A DNA stretch of 64,000 nt from Bacteroidales bacterium (lineage in GTDB: Bacteria > Bacteroidota > Bacteroidia > Bacteroidales > GCA-2748055). The first letter of the stretch is position 1; every line of letters starts with the position of its first letter. The notes below the pieces were generated by a model. The model saw only the letters and a list, made by a program, of their open reading frames with translations. It was not told the origin of the DNA and made no database searches. Positions 1-9,514 of this stretch are shown here, piece by piece. The stretch covers positions 30,085 through 94,084 of the forward strand of contig JACJXF010000009.1 in NCBI GenBank assembly GCA_020636775.1, in the 5' to 3' direction. The position numbers were made by a program, and so were the translations under genes.

Positions 1-2
1 CC

Positions 3-866
3 ATAGAGGGCGATCCGGATATTCAGCAACTGATTGTGGCACAGGAGAAGCGCATATCAACCGAGGTTCTGGGTTCCCTGAATCTGAATTATTCACAGGC
101 AATTGCTGAAACATCCTTTCCACTAATTTGCGATGAAGATACTTTGCTGGAGAACAGCAACCTGGGTATGTTACTTGCCGATGCTGATTATTATTATGTA
201 AACCATAAGAGTCCTCAGGGTGTCGACATAAGCCTTTATGCTGCAGGCATGGTTCGTGACAACCTGATACCGGGAAAAACAGGGGAACAAAATCTGGCAG
301 ATATTTTCAGGGTGGCATCCCTTGGAAGCGGAAAAGACAATATTCCGGGTTATGCACTTGCCCGCATATATGTTACCGGAAAGGAGCTCAAGGGAATACT
401 AGAAATCCTTTATATGGCGCCGGCAGGGAATAAAGACAACTATATTTATTTTGGTGGGTTAAGGGCCGGATATAATCCTGAGAAAGGAATGCTGCGTAAA
501 ATAAGTTCTATTGAGGTGGGCGATTCTGAAAAAGGATTTAAGAAAGTTGACTGGTCAAAAAACAACAAGGAACTGTACAGCATTACTGCTGATACTTACC
601 TGCTTCAGTTTATAGGGATTATCAAGAAACTCAGCCACGGACTCGTGAAAGTCACCCTGAAAGATGAACACGGCAATCCGCTAAAATCATTTAATGAAGC
701 TATTATCGACGGCAACCCGAATCTTGAGGGTACTCAGGAGTTAAAGGAATGGATAGCGCTGGTCTGGTATCTGCAACAGCAGAAGGATTTAAATGGAAAT
801 GGAATTCCGGATATCCCTGATACATACAGGAAAGGCAGCCCCCGCTTATTTAGTATTCAGAATTAA
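3..866 (+). CDS. 5'-nucleotidase C-terminal domain protein, 5'-truncated by window edge
   Basis: The reading frame is open to the first base of the window, so this is the C-terminal ~287 residues of a longer protein; the GTG at 36 is internal, not a start. The visible part resembles the 5_nucleotid_C domain of UshA-like bifunctional metallophosphatase/5'-nucleotidases: an acidic E-N-x-N-L-G-x-L-x-A-D-A segment near the beginning, then D-I-S-L-Y-A-A-G-M-V-R, then a V-T-G-K-E-L-K segment. In the family this domain binds the nucleotide while the missing N-terminal metallophosphatase domain holds the metals. The tail carries D-L-N-G-N-G-I-P-D-I, which looks like a calcium-binding loop. The protein is probably periplasmic or outer-membrane, but the signal region is outside the window. 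Confidence 0.8.
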   Translation: MEGDPDIQQLIVAQEKRISTEVLGSLNLNYSQAIAETSFPLICDEDTLLENSNLGMLLADADYYYVNHKSPQGVDISLYAAGMVRDNLIPGKTGEQNLADIFRVASLGSGKDNIPGYALARIYVTGKELKGILEILYMAPAGNKDNYIYFGGLRAGYNPEKGMLRKISSIEVGDSEKGFKKVDWSKNNKELYSITADTYLLQFIGIIKKLSHGLVKVTLKDEHGNPLKSFNEAIIDGNPNLEGTQELKEWIALVWYLQQQKDLNGNGIPDIPDTYRKGSPRLFSIQN

Positions 867-986
867 TAGACTCATATCAGGTAATTATTTGGGCAATTAG
901 TTTTTTCCAGGTCTGCAGAGAATTATTATCCTTTAATTCCTAAGGCGTGTATTGTTGGGCTTCAGCTTAGTATTCCCCTTTTAAAA

Positions 987-3900
987 TCAGATTTCAACAC
1001 CCATCAGACAAATGTCATCTACCTGCTCAAATGCCTCTCCGGTTGTGGGATCTGTATATGCCATCCAGGCATTGATCTGATCTTCTATCGCCTGTTTTTG
1101 CTGTTCCATTGAAAGCTGACAGGAATCCAGTAAGGCATTTTTAAGTGATTTGCTCATGAATTTCTTTCCTCCACCTTCATTAGCAGGACCACCAAACTGA
1201 TCAGCAATTCCATCAGAGAAAAGAAAAATCCTGTCTCCTTTCAGAACCTTTACATGTTGTGTCTTAAAATCCTCCATTTTAACATATATGGCTATTGGCA
1301 TGGAGTCGCCCTTCAATTCATATAAAACATGTTCATCCTTATCGAGCTGCCTGTGACTCGGGATGGCTTCCTTACTTCTATTTCTGACAATATACAGGGG
1401 ATTATTTGCCCCGGAAAATTGCAGCTCAGATTTATCCCTGTCCAGTATACAAAGGCTAATATCCATTCCATCTTTCTGCTCGCCAGGAATTCCCTTTTGC
1501 CGGAGCGATTCGATAATGAGTTCCCTGAGTCTGTTCAGTATCTTTCCGGAGTCGGTAAATCCTTCCGTCAAAACAACTTCATTTAAAAGCGAAATACTCA
1601 GCATGCTCATGAATGCTCCCGGCACTCCATGTCCTGTGCAATCAGCAACACAAAAGTACAGTCTGTTGCCCGACAACGTTGCCCAGTAAAAATCGCCGCT
1701 TACAATATCTTTAGGTCTGAAAAATATAAAATGTTCTCCCAGCCAGCTGGAAGAAAGATCATCATCCGGAAGGACTGCTTTCTGAATTCTCTGGGCATAG
1801 TTGATCGAATCCAGAATTTCCTGCTTTTGCTTAACAAGAATTTTATTTTTAGTCTCAATTTCATGTGTTCGCTCAAGGATAATTTCTTCGAGTTTTCTGT
1901 TTTTCTCAATAAGTCTCCAGGAATTTATCCGAATCCCGATGAAGGTGATGAGAATAAAAATCAGAATATACAGCAGGTACGCACCAAAAGTACGGTACCA
2001 GGGGGCCCTGATGGTAAATCTATAAGTGCACTCCTTACTTTCAGTTCCATAGGCATTTTTCGCTTTAACTCTTAGTGTATAATCTCCTTCTTGAAGATTG
2101 GAACAGAATAGCTTATTTTCCGGAACCCAGTCGGAATAATTTTCATCTCTGCCCTCGAGTCTGGCCGAGAAGAGTATTTTATCCTGACCTTCATAAAAGG
2201 GTGCAGCAAATTGAAATTCAAGTGAATTTTGTGAATAATTCAGGCTAATTCCCTTGGGTCCATCTTTCGGAGTTAATCCATCATAACCATTCCATAAAAC
2301 AGAATCATTATTGCAGCTCACACGGCTAATGATAGCATTAAACTGCAGATCGTAATTCTTATCAACATTTTCATCAAAACGGATCAGTCCGTCATCTCCA
2401 CCTATCCAGCAAATACCATTATCCTCATAAAAGAATACATTCACTTTACCAACATCAGAAAGTACAAAGGCTTTTGACTCCCATTCGTTATTCTTTTGTT
2501 TGTTATAAAACCCCAGCTCTCCATCCCTGTTTGCGTAAATTCTGCTTTTTGATTCTGCGAGATTATAGATTGGGAAGCCCGCCTTATCCTGTATACTATC
2601 GATAAATAAATAATCAAAATATCCCCTTGAAAATTCAGGCCTGTTCTTAAGAGAATCGGGGAGCTGCATCCGTAAACTGTTCTCGTCGATAAATTGCATA
2701 AGCCCGGTCCTTGTGGCAAATATTGTCTTCCCGTTAAAGCTTAATGGTATGGTCCAGGAGTTTTCAGCTAAACCGTCAAAACTATCAAACCTGTCAAGGG
2801 CATATTTTAAGTTACGGGAATCTGAAAAAATCATCCTTATTACTCCATTGTGCGATCCTCCAAGCCAGATAACAGGCGAATCCTGCTCCTCTTCAATGCG
2901 AACTATATCATCCTGCAAACCTTCAATTTCGCCAATTTTCTCCCATTTACCCTTAAAATGATACAATTGTATTCTGTTGCTCCCTCCAACAAAAAGAATC
3001 CCAAGTTTTCGGGAAAAATACAAGGCACTCACCACCTCATCATTTATCCTTTCCACTTTTGCTCCTTCTAAACTGAAAAGTCCGTTCTGGGTGCCTGCAA
3101 TTAGCTGTTTGTCAGCAATGCAAAGTGCCCTGACGTCTTTTACAAAACCGGGAAATATTTTGAAAGGGTTCCCGGCTTCCAAAGACTGATTCTGAATGAA
3201 AAGTCCATCGGTTGTTCCAACGGTGAGCCTGCCCGAATAACGGACAAGCGAATTGATATTTCCGGAAATTCCTGATTGTTTTCCATAAGTTGAAACGGGG
3301 GAGTTATCCCAGACCTGCACTATACCATTATCAAGTCCGGCCCAGAGATTCCCCTGGAAATCCTTCGTAAGACAAAGAACTCCGTTTACTTTTAAACCCT
3401 TGTCTTTATTGATCCTGTTTAAAATAGTGAAGTCCTCATCTATTATTAGTATGCCTTCATAAAGCGTATTAAGGGCAATTCTTCCGCCAGAAAGGGCAAC
3501 CCCTCCATACACCCCGGCTTTTTTCAGAAAGTCAGTATCACCACCTGAAACCGGAACTGCCTGAAAGCTCGTTTTATCCACCTTCCAGAATCCATCCTCT
3601 CTGGAGAGGAGAATATATTTTCGGGGATCGCTTGAATTGACGAATACACAAACCCCTGTATTTTTAAGGAATTCACTTCCTTTTACAAATTGCAGTTCAT
3701 TTCCGGAAAGTTTCATCAGGCCTATTCCCCTTTCGCGGACGAATATTTCATTATCCACAAGGAATGATAGATGGAAAGAAGTTTCGGGAGTTATTGTGCT
3801 GATGGTTTTTCCGTTATAAATGAAGATTCTGTTTTCAGACTGAAATACAACTTTATCATCCCAGGTCCATACCCTTGCTATATTGTTAAAATTTCTAAGA

Positions 3901-4268
3901 CTGTCATTCAGCTGATCACTCAGGGATATGTAACTCTGTTTTCCTGATTTGTCGGGGGATAAATAGCCAAATTCATTCTGAGCACCCAGGTAAACAACGT
4001 TTTGATCTGAGACGGCAAGGGCTTTGATCCAGGAACTTTGATCCTTTATTTTGATAAAATTCCAGTTTCGGCCATCATATTGAATCAAACCTCCGGCATT
4101 ACCAAAATAAAGTATGCCCGAAGTATCCTGAACAACAGCCCAGTTAGCTGATTCGTGGGCTTTTCCATAATCGCTGACAGAAAAGTAGTTGATTTTCGGA
4201 TCAACTTCCTGACTGAATAAATCAAAGGAAAATAAGACAAGTAATAACAGGATAATAGGTTTTTTCAT
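987..4268 (-). CDS. Periplasmic beta-propeller / Y_Y_Y sensor with cytoplasmic SpoIIE-type PP2C phosphatase
   Basis: 1093 residues. A signal peptide (residues 1-20, ending F-S-Q) leads into ~650 residues of two-component-regulator-propeller-like repeats, a Y_Y_Y-type Ig fold (about 680-750), one membrane helix (about 755-775), a coiled coil (about 780-835) containing the I-x-x-S-I-x-Y-A-x-R-I-Q motif, and a C-terminal SpoIIE/PP2C phosphatase (about 845-1093). Metal-binding acidic residues are visible in S-G-D-F-Y-W and V-A-D-C-T-G-H-G-V-P-G and in the terminal Q-V-D-D-I. In the family the periplasmic half senses a ligand and the phosphatase dephosphorylates a partner serine, often an anti-sigma antagonist. 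No such partner gene is adjacent. It is the last gene of a minus-strand run with the FecR-like and CHAT genes (gaps 95 and 47 bp). Ligand and target are unknown. Confidence 0.87.
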   Translation of the reverse strand: MKKPIILLLLVLFSFDLFSQEVDPKINYFSVSDYGKAHESANWAVVQDTSGILYFGNAGGLIQYDGRNWNFIKIKDQSSWIKALAVSDQNVVYLGAQNEFGYLSPDKSGKQSYISLSDQLNDSLRNFNNIARVWTWDDKVVFQSENRIFIYNGKTISTITPETSFHLSFLVDNEIFVRERGIGLMKLSGNELQFVKGSEFLKNTGVCVFVNSSDPRKYILLSREDGFWKVDKTSFQAVPVSGGDTDFLKKAGVYGGVALSGGRIALNTLYEGILIIDEDFTILNRINKDKGLKVNGVLCLTKDFQGNLWAGLDNGIVQVWDNSPVSTYGKQSGISGNINSLVRYSGRLTVGTTDGLFIQNQSLEAGNPFKIFPGFVKDVRALCIADKQLIAGTQNGLFSLEGAKVERINDEVVSALYFSRKLGILFVGGSNRIQLYHFKGKWEKIGEIEGLQDDIVRIEEEQDSPVIWLGGSHNGVIRMIFSDSRNLKYALDRFDSFDGLAENSWTIPLSFNGKTIFATRTGLMQFIDENSLRMQLPDSLKNRPEFSRGYFDYLFIDSIQDKAGFPIYNLAESKSRIYANRDGELGFYNKQKNNEWESKAFVLSDVGKVNVFFYEDNGICWIGGDDGLIRFDENVDKNYDLQFNAIISRVSCNNDSVLWNGYDGLTPKDGPKGISLNYSQNSLEFQFAAPFYEGQDKILFSARLEGRDENYSDWVPENKLFCSNLQEGDYTLRVKAKNAYGTESKECTYRFTIRAPWYRTFGAYLLYILIFILITFIGIRINSWRLIEKNRKLEEIILERTHEIETKNKILVKQKQEILDSINYAQRIQKAVLPDDDLSSSWLGEHFIFFRPKDIVSGDFYWATLSGNRLYFCVADCTGHGVPGAFMSMLSISLLNEVVLTEGFTDSGKILNRLRELIIESLRQKGIPGEQKDGMDISLCILDRDKSELQFSGANNPLYIVRNRSKEAIPSHRQLDKDEHVLYELKGDSMPIAIYVKMEDFKTQHVKVLKGDRIFLFSDGIADQFGGPANEGGGKKFMSKSLKNALLDSCQLSMEQQKQAIEDQINAWMAYTDPTTGEAFEQVDDICLMGVEI

Positions 4269-4363
4269 AGCCCGCCGGAAGAATAGTGCGATTTAAATTA
4301 TCTTAAAGGATAATATTTTCCAAGGTATTGATTGTAAAACGTTATTCATTCACTCAGATACAT

Positions 4364-5182
4364 TTAGTTTAATTCTTCGGGGCTGAAATTTGAGGACAGC
4401 CAATTTTTAAGGTTATCCAAATCCGGTTTGCCATAAAACTCAGTTATAAAGGCAGATACTTCATTCAGTTTATCCTTAAAAGTCCTGGAACTGGTTTGTT
4501 TCAGAATTATACCGACTTCTTTTTTCAATTCCTGTTCATCCGGGAATACCGGAGTAAAGCTGCAAATAGGTGTGGAAACATAATTCAGCCCTTCCTCCAT
4601 GTACATGAGTTTCATTTCACTGATTTCCGGATTTGGGATTTGCTTTCCATCAATTGTAAAAAGCTCATTCCTCGATATAATGAGCGTATCATTTGAAAAA
4701 CCAAGCTTTTTATTTATTGTTTCATTCTTGTAATTATAACGGATGTAAAAATATTTTTTCTCATTCATGGGAAAAATCTGCGGGTCCAGTTTTATTTTTA
4801 TCTCATCGAGGATTACAAAACTTCCCTCAAAATAGTTTTTCAGATCATTAACGGAAAGGATTAGCCCTATTCCCCTCGAGCTAATTTTATTTGCAGGTGG
4901 CAGAAATTCGGATTTAGAAGACCTGAAATCCGCAGCATTATCGGCGGTTAAAAGATACCTTCCCCGCTGTGGGTTGATTACTGCAGCCCGTGAAGCAGAA
5001 TTATTAAATGAAAGGTTCTCATCCTGGTTAAATGCTGTCCCTATATCCAGGGGCGAGCCTGTCCTCTTGATTACAATGTTTCCGGTTACTTTGATAACGG
5101 TAAATTTATCCTGCGCATGAAGGCCAGGTATTGACATGAAAAGCACCACAATCGTAACAACAAGATTTCTGAAAGTTTCCAT
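4364..5182 (-). CDS. Secreted protein with FecR-like N-terminal region, function unknown
   Basis: 272 residues with a signal peptide (about 1-23, ending L-H-A-Q). The segment after it (V-I-K-V-T-G-N-I-V-I-K-R-T-G-S-P-L-D-I-G-T-A followed by S-R-A-A-V-I-N) resembles the start of FecR domains (hydrophobic V-x-G-x-V pattern, then a paired 'G-x-x-L' and an 'S-x-A-x-x' strand), but the match is weak and by eye. The rest, about residues 95-272, is unlike any family I recognise. It lies 47 bp downstream of the CHAT-protein gene and 95 bp upstream of the sensor-phosphatase gene on the same strand, so the three are probably cotranscribed. A role as a periplasmic linker between the two is inference only. 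Confidence 0.7.
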   Translation of the reverse strand: METFRNLVVTIVVLFMSIPGLHAQDKFTVIKVTGNIVIKRTGSPLDIGTAFNQDENLSFNNSASRAAVINPQRGRYLLTADNAADFRSSKSEFLPPANKISSRGIGLILSVNDLKNYFEGSFVILDEIKIKLDPQIFPMNEKKYFYIRYNYKNETINKKLGFSNDTLIISRNELFTIDGKQIPNPEISEMKLMYMEEGLNYVSTPICSFTPVFPDEQELKKEVGIILKQTSSRTFKDKLNEVSAFITEFYGKPDLDNLKNWLSSNFSPEELN

Positions 5183-5229
5183 AGCACCTGATCTTTAAAA
5201 TTTCATTGTATTATTAAATAGATTTCTGA

Positions 5230-8200
5230 TTATTCAATAAGCCCAAAAGCCGCCCAAAAATAAGGGTCGTATTTCTGTCTCATATAGTTCTGGGTTTCCG
5301 CAAAAGCTTCCCTTGGATCTTTTGTTTTCATCAACTGAGCGTAAAAATTCTCCATAAACTCAACAGTTTCCTTATCGGGAACCTGCCAAAGACTTGCCAG
5401 AATATACCTTACACCGGCCATTTTGAAGGACCGCTGCAATCCATATACGCCTTCACTTCCCTTTATATCTCCAAGTCCTGTTTCACATGCCGACAGCACT
5501 ACAATTTTGGTTTTGTGCATATCCATTTGCGAAACTTCCATTGCCGTGAGGACTCCATCATCCTCCTTATTAACTTCAGCTTTGATCCAGACATCATTTG
5601 CACCGGCAAAAACCAGGCCTGAACGCATAAGAGGATTTGTGCTGTTCACAAAACTGTTTACGCCCAAACCCCGGTTCATCCCTCTGAAGGCCACTTCACC
5701 ATATTCCACAGTTTTGTCATTTTCTGCAAATCGCACTTCATTGGGATCGGGAAAAAAGAATCCATGAGTAGCAATATGCAAGAGTTCAAAATTCCCGGCA
5801 TTCTTTTTCAGATAGGTTTCAGTTGCTGATTCGCTCGAAAGGTAATCGACCTTTATATTTTCTCTTTTCAGGATATTTACAACCGCATCTGCCTCGGTTT
5901 TTGTTCCGTTCAGGTAACTCCATACCTCCTCCTCATCTTTCTCCTCGCTGTATTTTATGCCCCCGAATACCAGTGCCGAAAGATTTTCACCAGAAAGGAA
6001 GGAGGATGCAGATGAAATTGTTCCGGTGCTTCCCTTTAACTGAATTTCATATTTATCGCACAAAAAAGTATTTACTTCAGGACTAAGCGCTGCAAAAGAA
6101 ATCTTATATAATAATCCGGCCGGGGCAATGTAAACTTTTTTCACATCACTCAAATAGGTCTCCAATGGCTTCCAGATAAGCTTATAGAGTCTGGAATCGC
6201 TCTTATCCCTTGTACCGTAGAGTTTTGTAATGGATGCAGCATTATTCCCCGACTCTTCCCCGAGTAAAGAACTTAATTCAGTCTCCTCAAATAATTTAAC
6301 CATTTCAGGGTATACTGAATTTGGTTTTACCAATAAAGCACAATAATACGTCTGCTCACCTTTATCTCTTTCCCTTACAGTAAAGTTTGTAAATTCAATA
6401 GCAGCCTCCCCGGGTTTAAGCTGATTGCGCACATCGGACCATGTAATCTGCATATCCTTCCTGAATTCGCCAAAACTCTGGGATTTTTTAACCAGTTCTT
6501 TTTCCATTGCAACAGATTTACTTTCCAATCCATTCAGGTCTTCCTTCCTCATATCTACCGGTGTAGCGTACAAAATGGAAATCTCTTTCTGAAGTGCAAG
6601 CCAGCTGTCGTATGTCTTAATCAATTCAGGATCATGACTTTGGAGAATAGAAACTCTCATTGCGCTGCTTGATTTAAGCATGAGTCCCTTATTTTGAATA
6701 ATTAGATTATAAGCATTGCAGGCAATATCTGGATTCTTTTCTTTTCTCTCCAGCGCGTATGCCATAAACTCATACATATCAGGTAACCGTGTCTGCATGT
6801 ACATTTCCTTTTCACTTTCTGAAAGGAATGTAAAGTCCTGAAGGATATTATGATTCAATATATTCAGGTATTCAAGCATCAAATCTTCTTCCATTTCCAC
6901 GGAGCCGATTGATTTGTAAAGCGGAGTAATTCCCTTGATCAGCGCTGCGTAACCGTAATGATAGGGACCTAGTGTCTTCTTAACTTTTTCCCCTTTCCCG
7001 ATAATGAGATTTAGCAGAAACCGGGTTGAAGCATTTTGGTCCTGTTCATTTTGCCTAAGTTGATCTTCATTGATCATTTGATCGGGGACCTGAATTTTGA
7101 CAGGAATCATCTGTGCTTCCAGTACAGAATTATGTTCAATATTATCGAAGCCCGCAAGAGCTGCTGAGACCTTCATTTTGGTAATCATAGAAATCGGCTG
7201 CATTGACAAGCCCGACTGGTAAGACTGCGCCAGCATTATTTCATTCGATTTTTTTGAGTCACCGGTCAGCTTATACCATAATGAAATATTACTCATAATA
7301 TCATAGCCATCAGGTTGTGGCATAACACAATTTTTTTCGTAGAGAGTGTCAGCTTTTAAAAGTATCTGTCCACATCCAAGCAATTTACCCCGGCTTTTCT
7401 TTTCAGGACTTGCATAATACATTTCTGATAAGGTAACAGAGGCCTTATTATTCATCAGGACTGCATAAACCGGACTTTGTCCGATTTTATTGTAGTCAAA
7501 AATTTTGGAGGCTTCATTAAAAAGAAGGGTTGATTTGGAAAAATTTCCAAGGGCGTGGTACAGGGCGGCCAGGTTATTCAGGCAGATTCCGGTTTGCAGG
7601 TAACCATCGGGAGCATTATTCTTTAAAATATCAATGGATTGCACAAAATAATTCTCCGCTTGTCTGAAAGATCCATAGTTGAAATATAATACACCCAGGT
7701 TATTTAAGGCAATGGCATACATTTTTGAATTGTCACCATAAAGATTTTTCACAAACGAGAGTACCTGTTGCAGATTGGTTTCAGCCAACGGGGTATTACC
7801 GGAATTCTGATAACAGACAGCCCTGTTTGATTTATTAATTATGTAGGCTGATTGAGCCTTTTCACCATTTTTCAGAAATATATATTCTGCCTTCGCAAAA
7901 AGATCATTGGATTGCTTTAGCAGAACTATATCGTTAACAGAACTGCCCATATCGTTATATATACCGGCACGTATGCTTAACATATTGGCATACTCAATTG
8001 ATTCGTTGCCAAATATTGATGAGGCAGACCTTTCAGCTCTCATAATAATTTTCACAGCCTCGTTAAAATCTCCAATCCTGCTGTTAATTTTCGAAGCCGC
8101 TTCCAGTGATTCAATAAAATCAACATCCCGGGTAAGTTTCAGCTTTTCTCTCAGCTCAATTTCACTATTCGCATAATAAAGGGCCTTTCTGTAATTCCCC

Positions 8201-8433
8201 ATATAAAAGTGCGACAATACCAGATTATGTAAAGCTTCTGCAAATTCAACACTGTGTTCATTATTCATGCCTCTGTATGCGGCTGCAATTTCCTCCGCGT
8301 AATAAAGAGCAGCATCATATGAACCTTCATTGAGAAGATTCCTCTGTTTCTCCTGCAAATCTTCAGATTGCTGAGAAAAGGAAGGCAAAAATAAAATCAT
8401 CAGAAACGAAAAAAACAGAATAAGGCCTTTCAT
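5230..8433 (-). CDS. Secreted TPR-CHAT protein (caspase-like protease candidate)
   Basis: 1067 residues. I start it at ATG 8433, which gives a clean signal peptide (M-K-G-L-I-L-F-F then a hydrophobic run to S-F-S-Q); an in-frame TTG lies six codons upstream. Residues ~25-350 are tandem TPRs (A-L-x-N-L-G-x-L-Y-x-x-x-G-x-x-x-x-A patterns). The C-terminal third is a CHAT domain with the expected catalytic pair: His in H-I-A-T-H-G-F-F (about residue 889) and Cys in V-L-S-A-C-E-T-G-L-G (about 981). CHAT domains are caspase/separase-fold cysteine peptidases; a signal peptide places this one outside the cytoplasm. It is first in the minus-strand run with the FecR-like and PP2C genes. Substrate unknown. 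Confidence 0.88.
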   Translation of the reverse strand: MKGLILFFSFLMILFLPSFSQQSEDLQEKQRNLLNEGSYDAALYYAEEIAAAYRGMNNEHSVEFAEALHNLVLSHFYMGNYRKALYYANSEIELREKLKLTRDVDFIESLEAASKINSRIGDFNEAVKIIMRAERSASSIFGNESIEYANMLSIRAGIYNDMGSSVNDIVLLKQSNDLFAKAEYIFLKNGEKAQSAYIINKSNRAVCYQNSGNTPLAETNLQQVLSFVKNLYGDNSKMYAIALNNLGVLYFNYGSFRQAENYFVQSIDILKNNAPDGYLQTGICLNNLAALYHALGNFSKSTLLFNEASKIFDYNKIGQSPVYAVLMNNKASVTLSEMYYASPEKKSRGKLLGCGQILLKADTLYEKNCVMPQPDGYDIMSNISLWYKLTGDSKKSNEIMLAQSYQSGLSMQPISMITKMKVSAALAGFDNIEHNSVLEAQMIPVKIQVPDQMINEDQLRQNEQDQNASTRFLLNLIIGKGEKVKKTLGPYHYGYAALIKGITPLYKSIGSVEMEEDLMLEYLNILNHNILQDFTFLSESEKEMYMQTRLPDMYEFMAYALERKEKNPDIACNAYNLIIQNKGLMLKSSSAMRVSILQSHDPELIKTYDSWLALQKEISILYATPVDMRKEDLNGLESKSVAMEKELVKKSQSFGEFRKDMQITWSDVRNQLKPGEAAIEFTNFTVRERDKGEQTYYCALLVKPNSVYPEMVKLFEETELSSLLGEESGNNAASITKLYGTRDKSDSRLYKLIWKPLETYLSDVKKVYIAPAGLLYKISFAALSPEVNTFLCDKYEIQLKGSTGTISSASSFLSGENLSALVFGGIKYSEEKDEEEVWSYLNGTKTEADAVVNILKRENIKVDYLSSESATETYLKKNAGNFELLHIATHGFFFPDPNEVRFAENDKTVEYGEVAFRGMNRGLGVNSFVNSTNPLMRSGLVFAGANDVWIKAEVNKEDDGVLTAMEVSQMDMHKTKIVVLSACETGLGDIKGSEGVYGLQRSFKMAGVRYILASLWQVPDKETVEFMENFYAQLMKTKDPREAFAETQNYMRQKYDPYFWAAFGLIE

Positions 8434-8533
8434 AAGAGTAATGATTTTCAAACCTATATAAAAGTAATTCTAAATATTGTCTTAATAATAATACTAATGT
8501 GTAATTTTATTTGTTGAATTTTAAAATATCCGT

Positions 8534-9481
8534 ATGAAGTCAAAATTGCTCGTTCTCCTTTTTCTGGCATCCCCTCTGCTCATTCATGCGCAGGACACAA
8601 TCTTCATGAAAAGCGGAGTTATAATTCCTGCAAAAGATATTGTGGTTGGCGACGTAGAGATTCGTTACAAAAAATATGAGCAAACGGAGCCAGCAGGAAT
8701 ATATACAGTTTTTAAGGAGGATGTTTCCACCCTTCATTATTCGGGTGGGAAAGAGATTGTTTTCCCAGATTCATCGCCTGTAAGGGAAAAAGAATTGGAC
8801 AATAAAACCGGCCTTACTTTCAGACTTCGTGTAGGGCTAAGTGAAAACTATTTTAACCGGGATTCAGATGATAAACTGTTGGCATTCTGGAGGTACCACA
8901 ATCAGGACCCTTCAATTGGGCTGAATGGGAAGAATTCTTTTCGAGCCATTAATCTGAGCATGCTGGCAGCAGTTGGAGGTTCTCAGAGACACTGGATGGG
9001 AGCCGGATTACAGCTGATTGCGACTCCAAAAAAATCAATTTTCGGATCAAATTATTATAATGGTCTGAACGAAATTAATTTGCGTAGTTTATATTATAAT
9101 ATCTCATTCATTTACGGTCGTTCCATAAACTATAAGAAAAATCTCGTCCTGCTTTTCAAACCATCGCTTGACATCGGGTTGATGAGTGGTGAGATTATTT
9201 TGTACGATATAAGCTATAAGGAATCGATGATCAGTGGAATGGGATCCGATTTTTCTCTGGGCCTTGACTGGATAATTTCGAAAAGGCTGACATTAAATTT
9301 TGAGGCAGGAAAAAGATTCATTACTTACAAAGAATCTCACCCATCTACTTCAAGTTCAACAGGATACGCCAACTTTTATGTGAACCATAGTGTTAATAAT
9401 GACTTAGTAAGCATTAACTGGGGAGGCTTTTATTTTGGAGCAGGCCTGAATTTCTCGTTTTTTGCAAAAGTAAAAGCCTGA
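8534..9481 (+). CDS. Secreted/outer-membrane protein, probable beta-barrel, conserved N-terminal module
   Basis: 315 residues; signal peptide 1-19 (ends I-H-A-Q). Residues ~20-75 form a module (D-T-I-x-M-K-S-G-x-x-I ... I-R-Y-K-K-Y-E ... Y-T-V-F-K-E-D-V) also seen in the convergent gene 9515-10150. The remaining ~220 residues alternate hydrophobic and polar residues with many Tyr/Gly/Phe and end in F-S-F-F-A-K-V-K-A, resembling an outer-membrane beta-barrel of about eight strands (R-L-R-V-G-L-S-E-N-Y ... G-A-G-L-Q-L ... F-G-A-G-L-N-F). Function is not recognised. The end lies 33 bp from the end of the convergent paralogue. Confidence 0.72.
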   Translation: MKSKLLVLLFLASPLLIHAQDTIFMKSGVIIPAKDIVVGDVEIRYKKYEQTEPAGIYTVFKEDVSTLHYSGGKEIVFPDSSPVREKELDNKTGLTFRLRVGLSENYFNRDSDDKLLAFWRYHNQDPSIGLNGKNSFRAINLSMLAAVGGSQRHWMGAGLQLIATPKKSIFGSNYYNGLNEINLRSLYYNISFIYGRSINYKKNLVLLFKPSLDIGLMSGEIILYDISYKESMISGMGSDFSLGLDWIISKRLTLNFEAGKRFITYKESHPSTSSSTGYANFYVNHSVNNDLVSINWGGFYFGAGLNFSFFAKVKA

Positions 9482-9514
9482 CATATCTTCATTGGAAATA
9501 ACTCTGATCCAATC

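Noticed and set aside
882..906. Terminator after the 5'-nucleotidase gene
   Set aside because: Only a 5-bp A/T stem before the T-run; too weak to claim.
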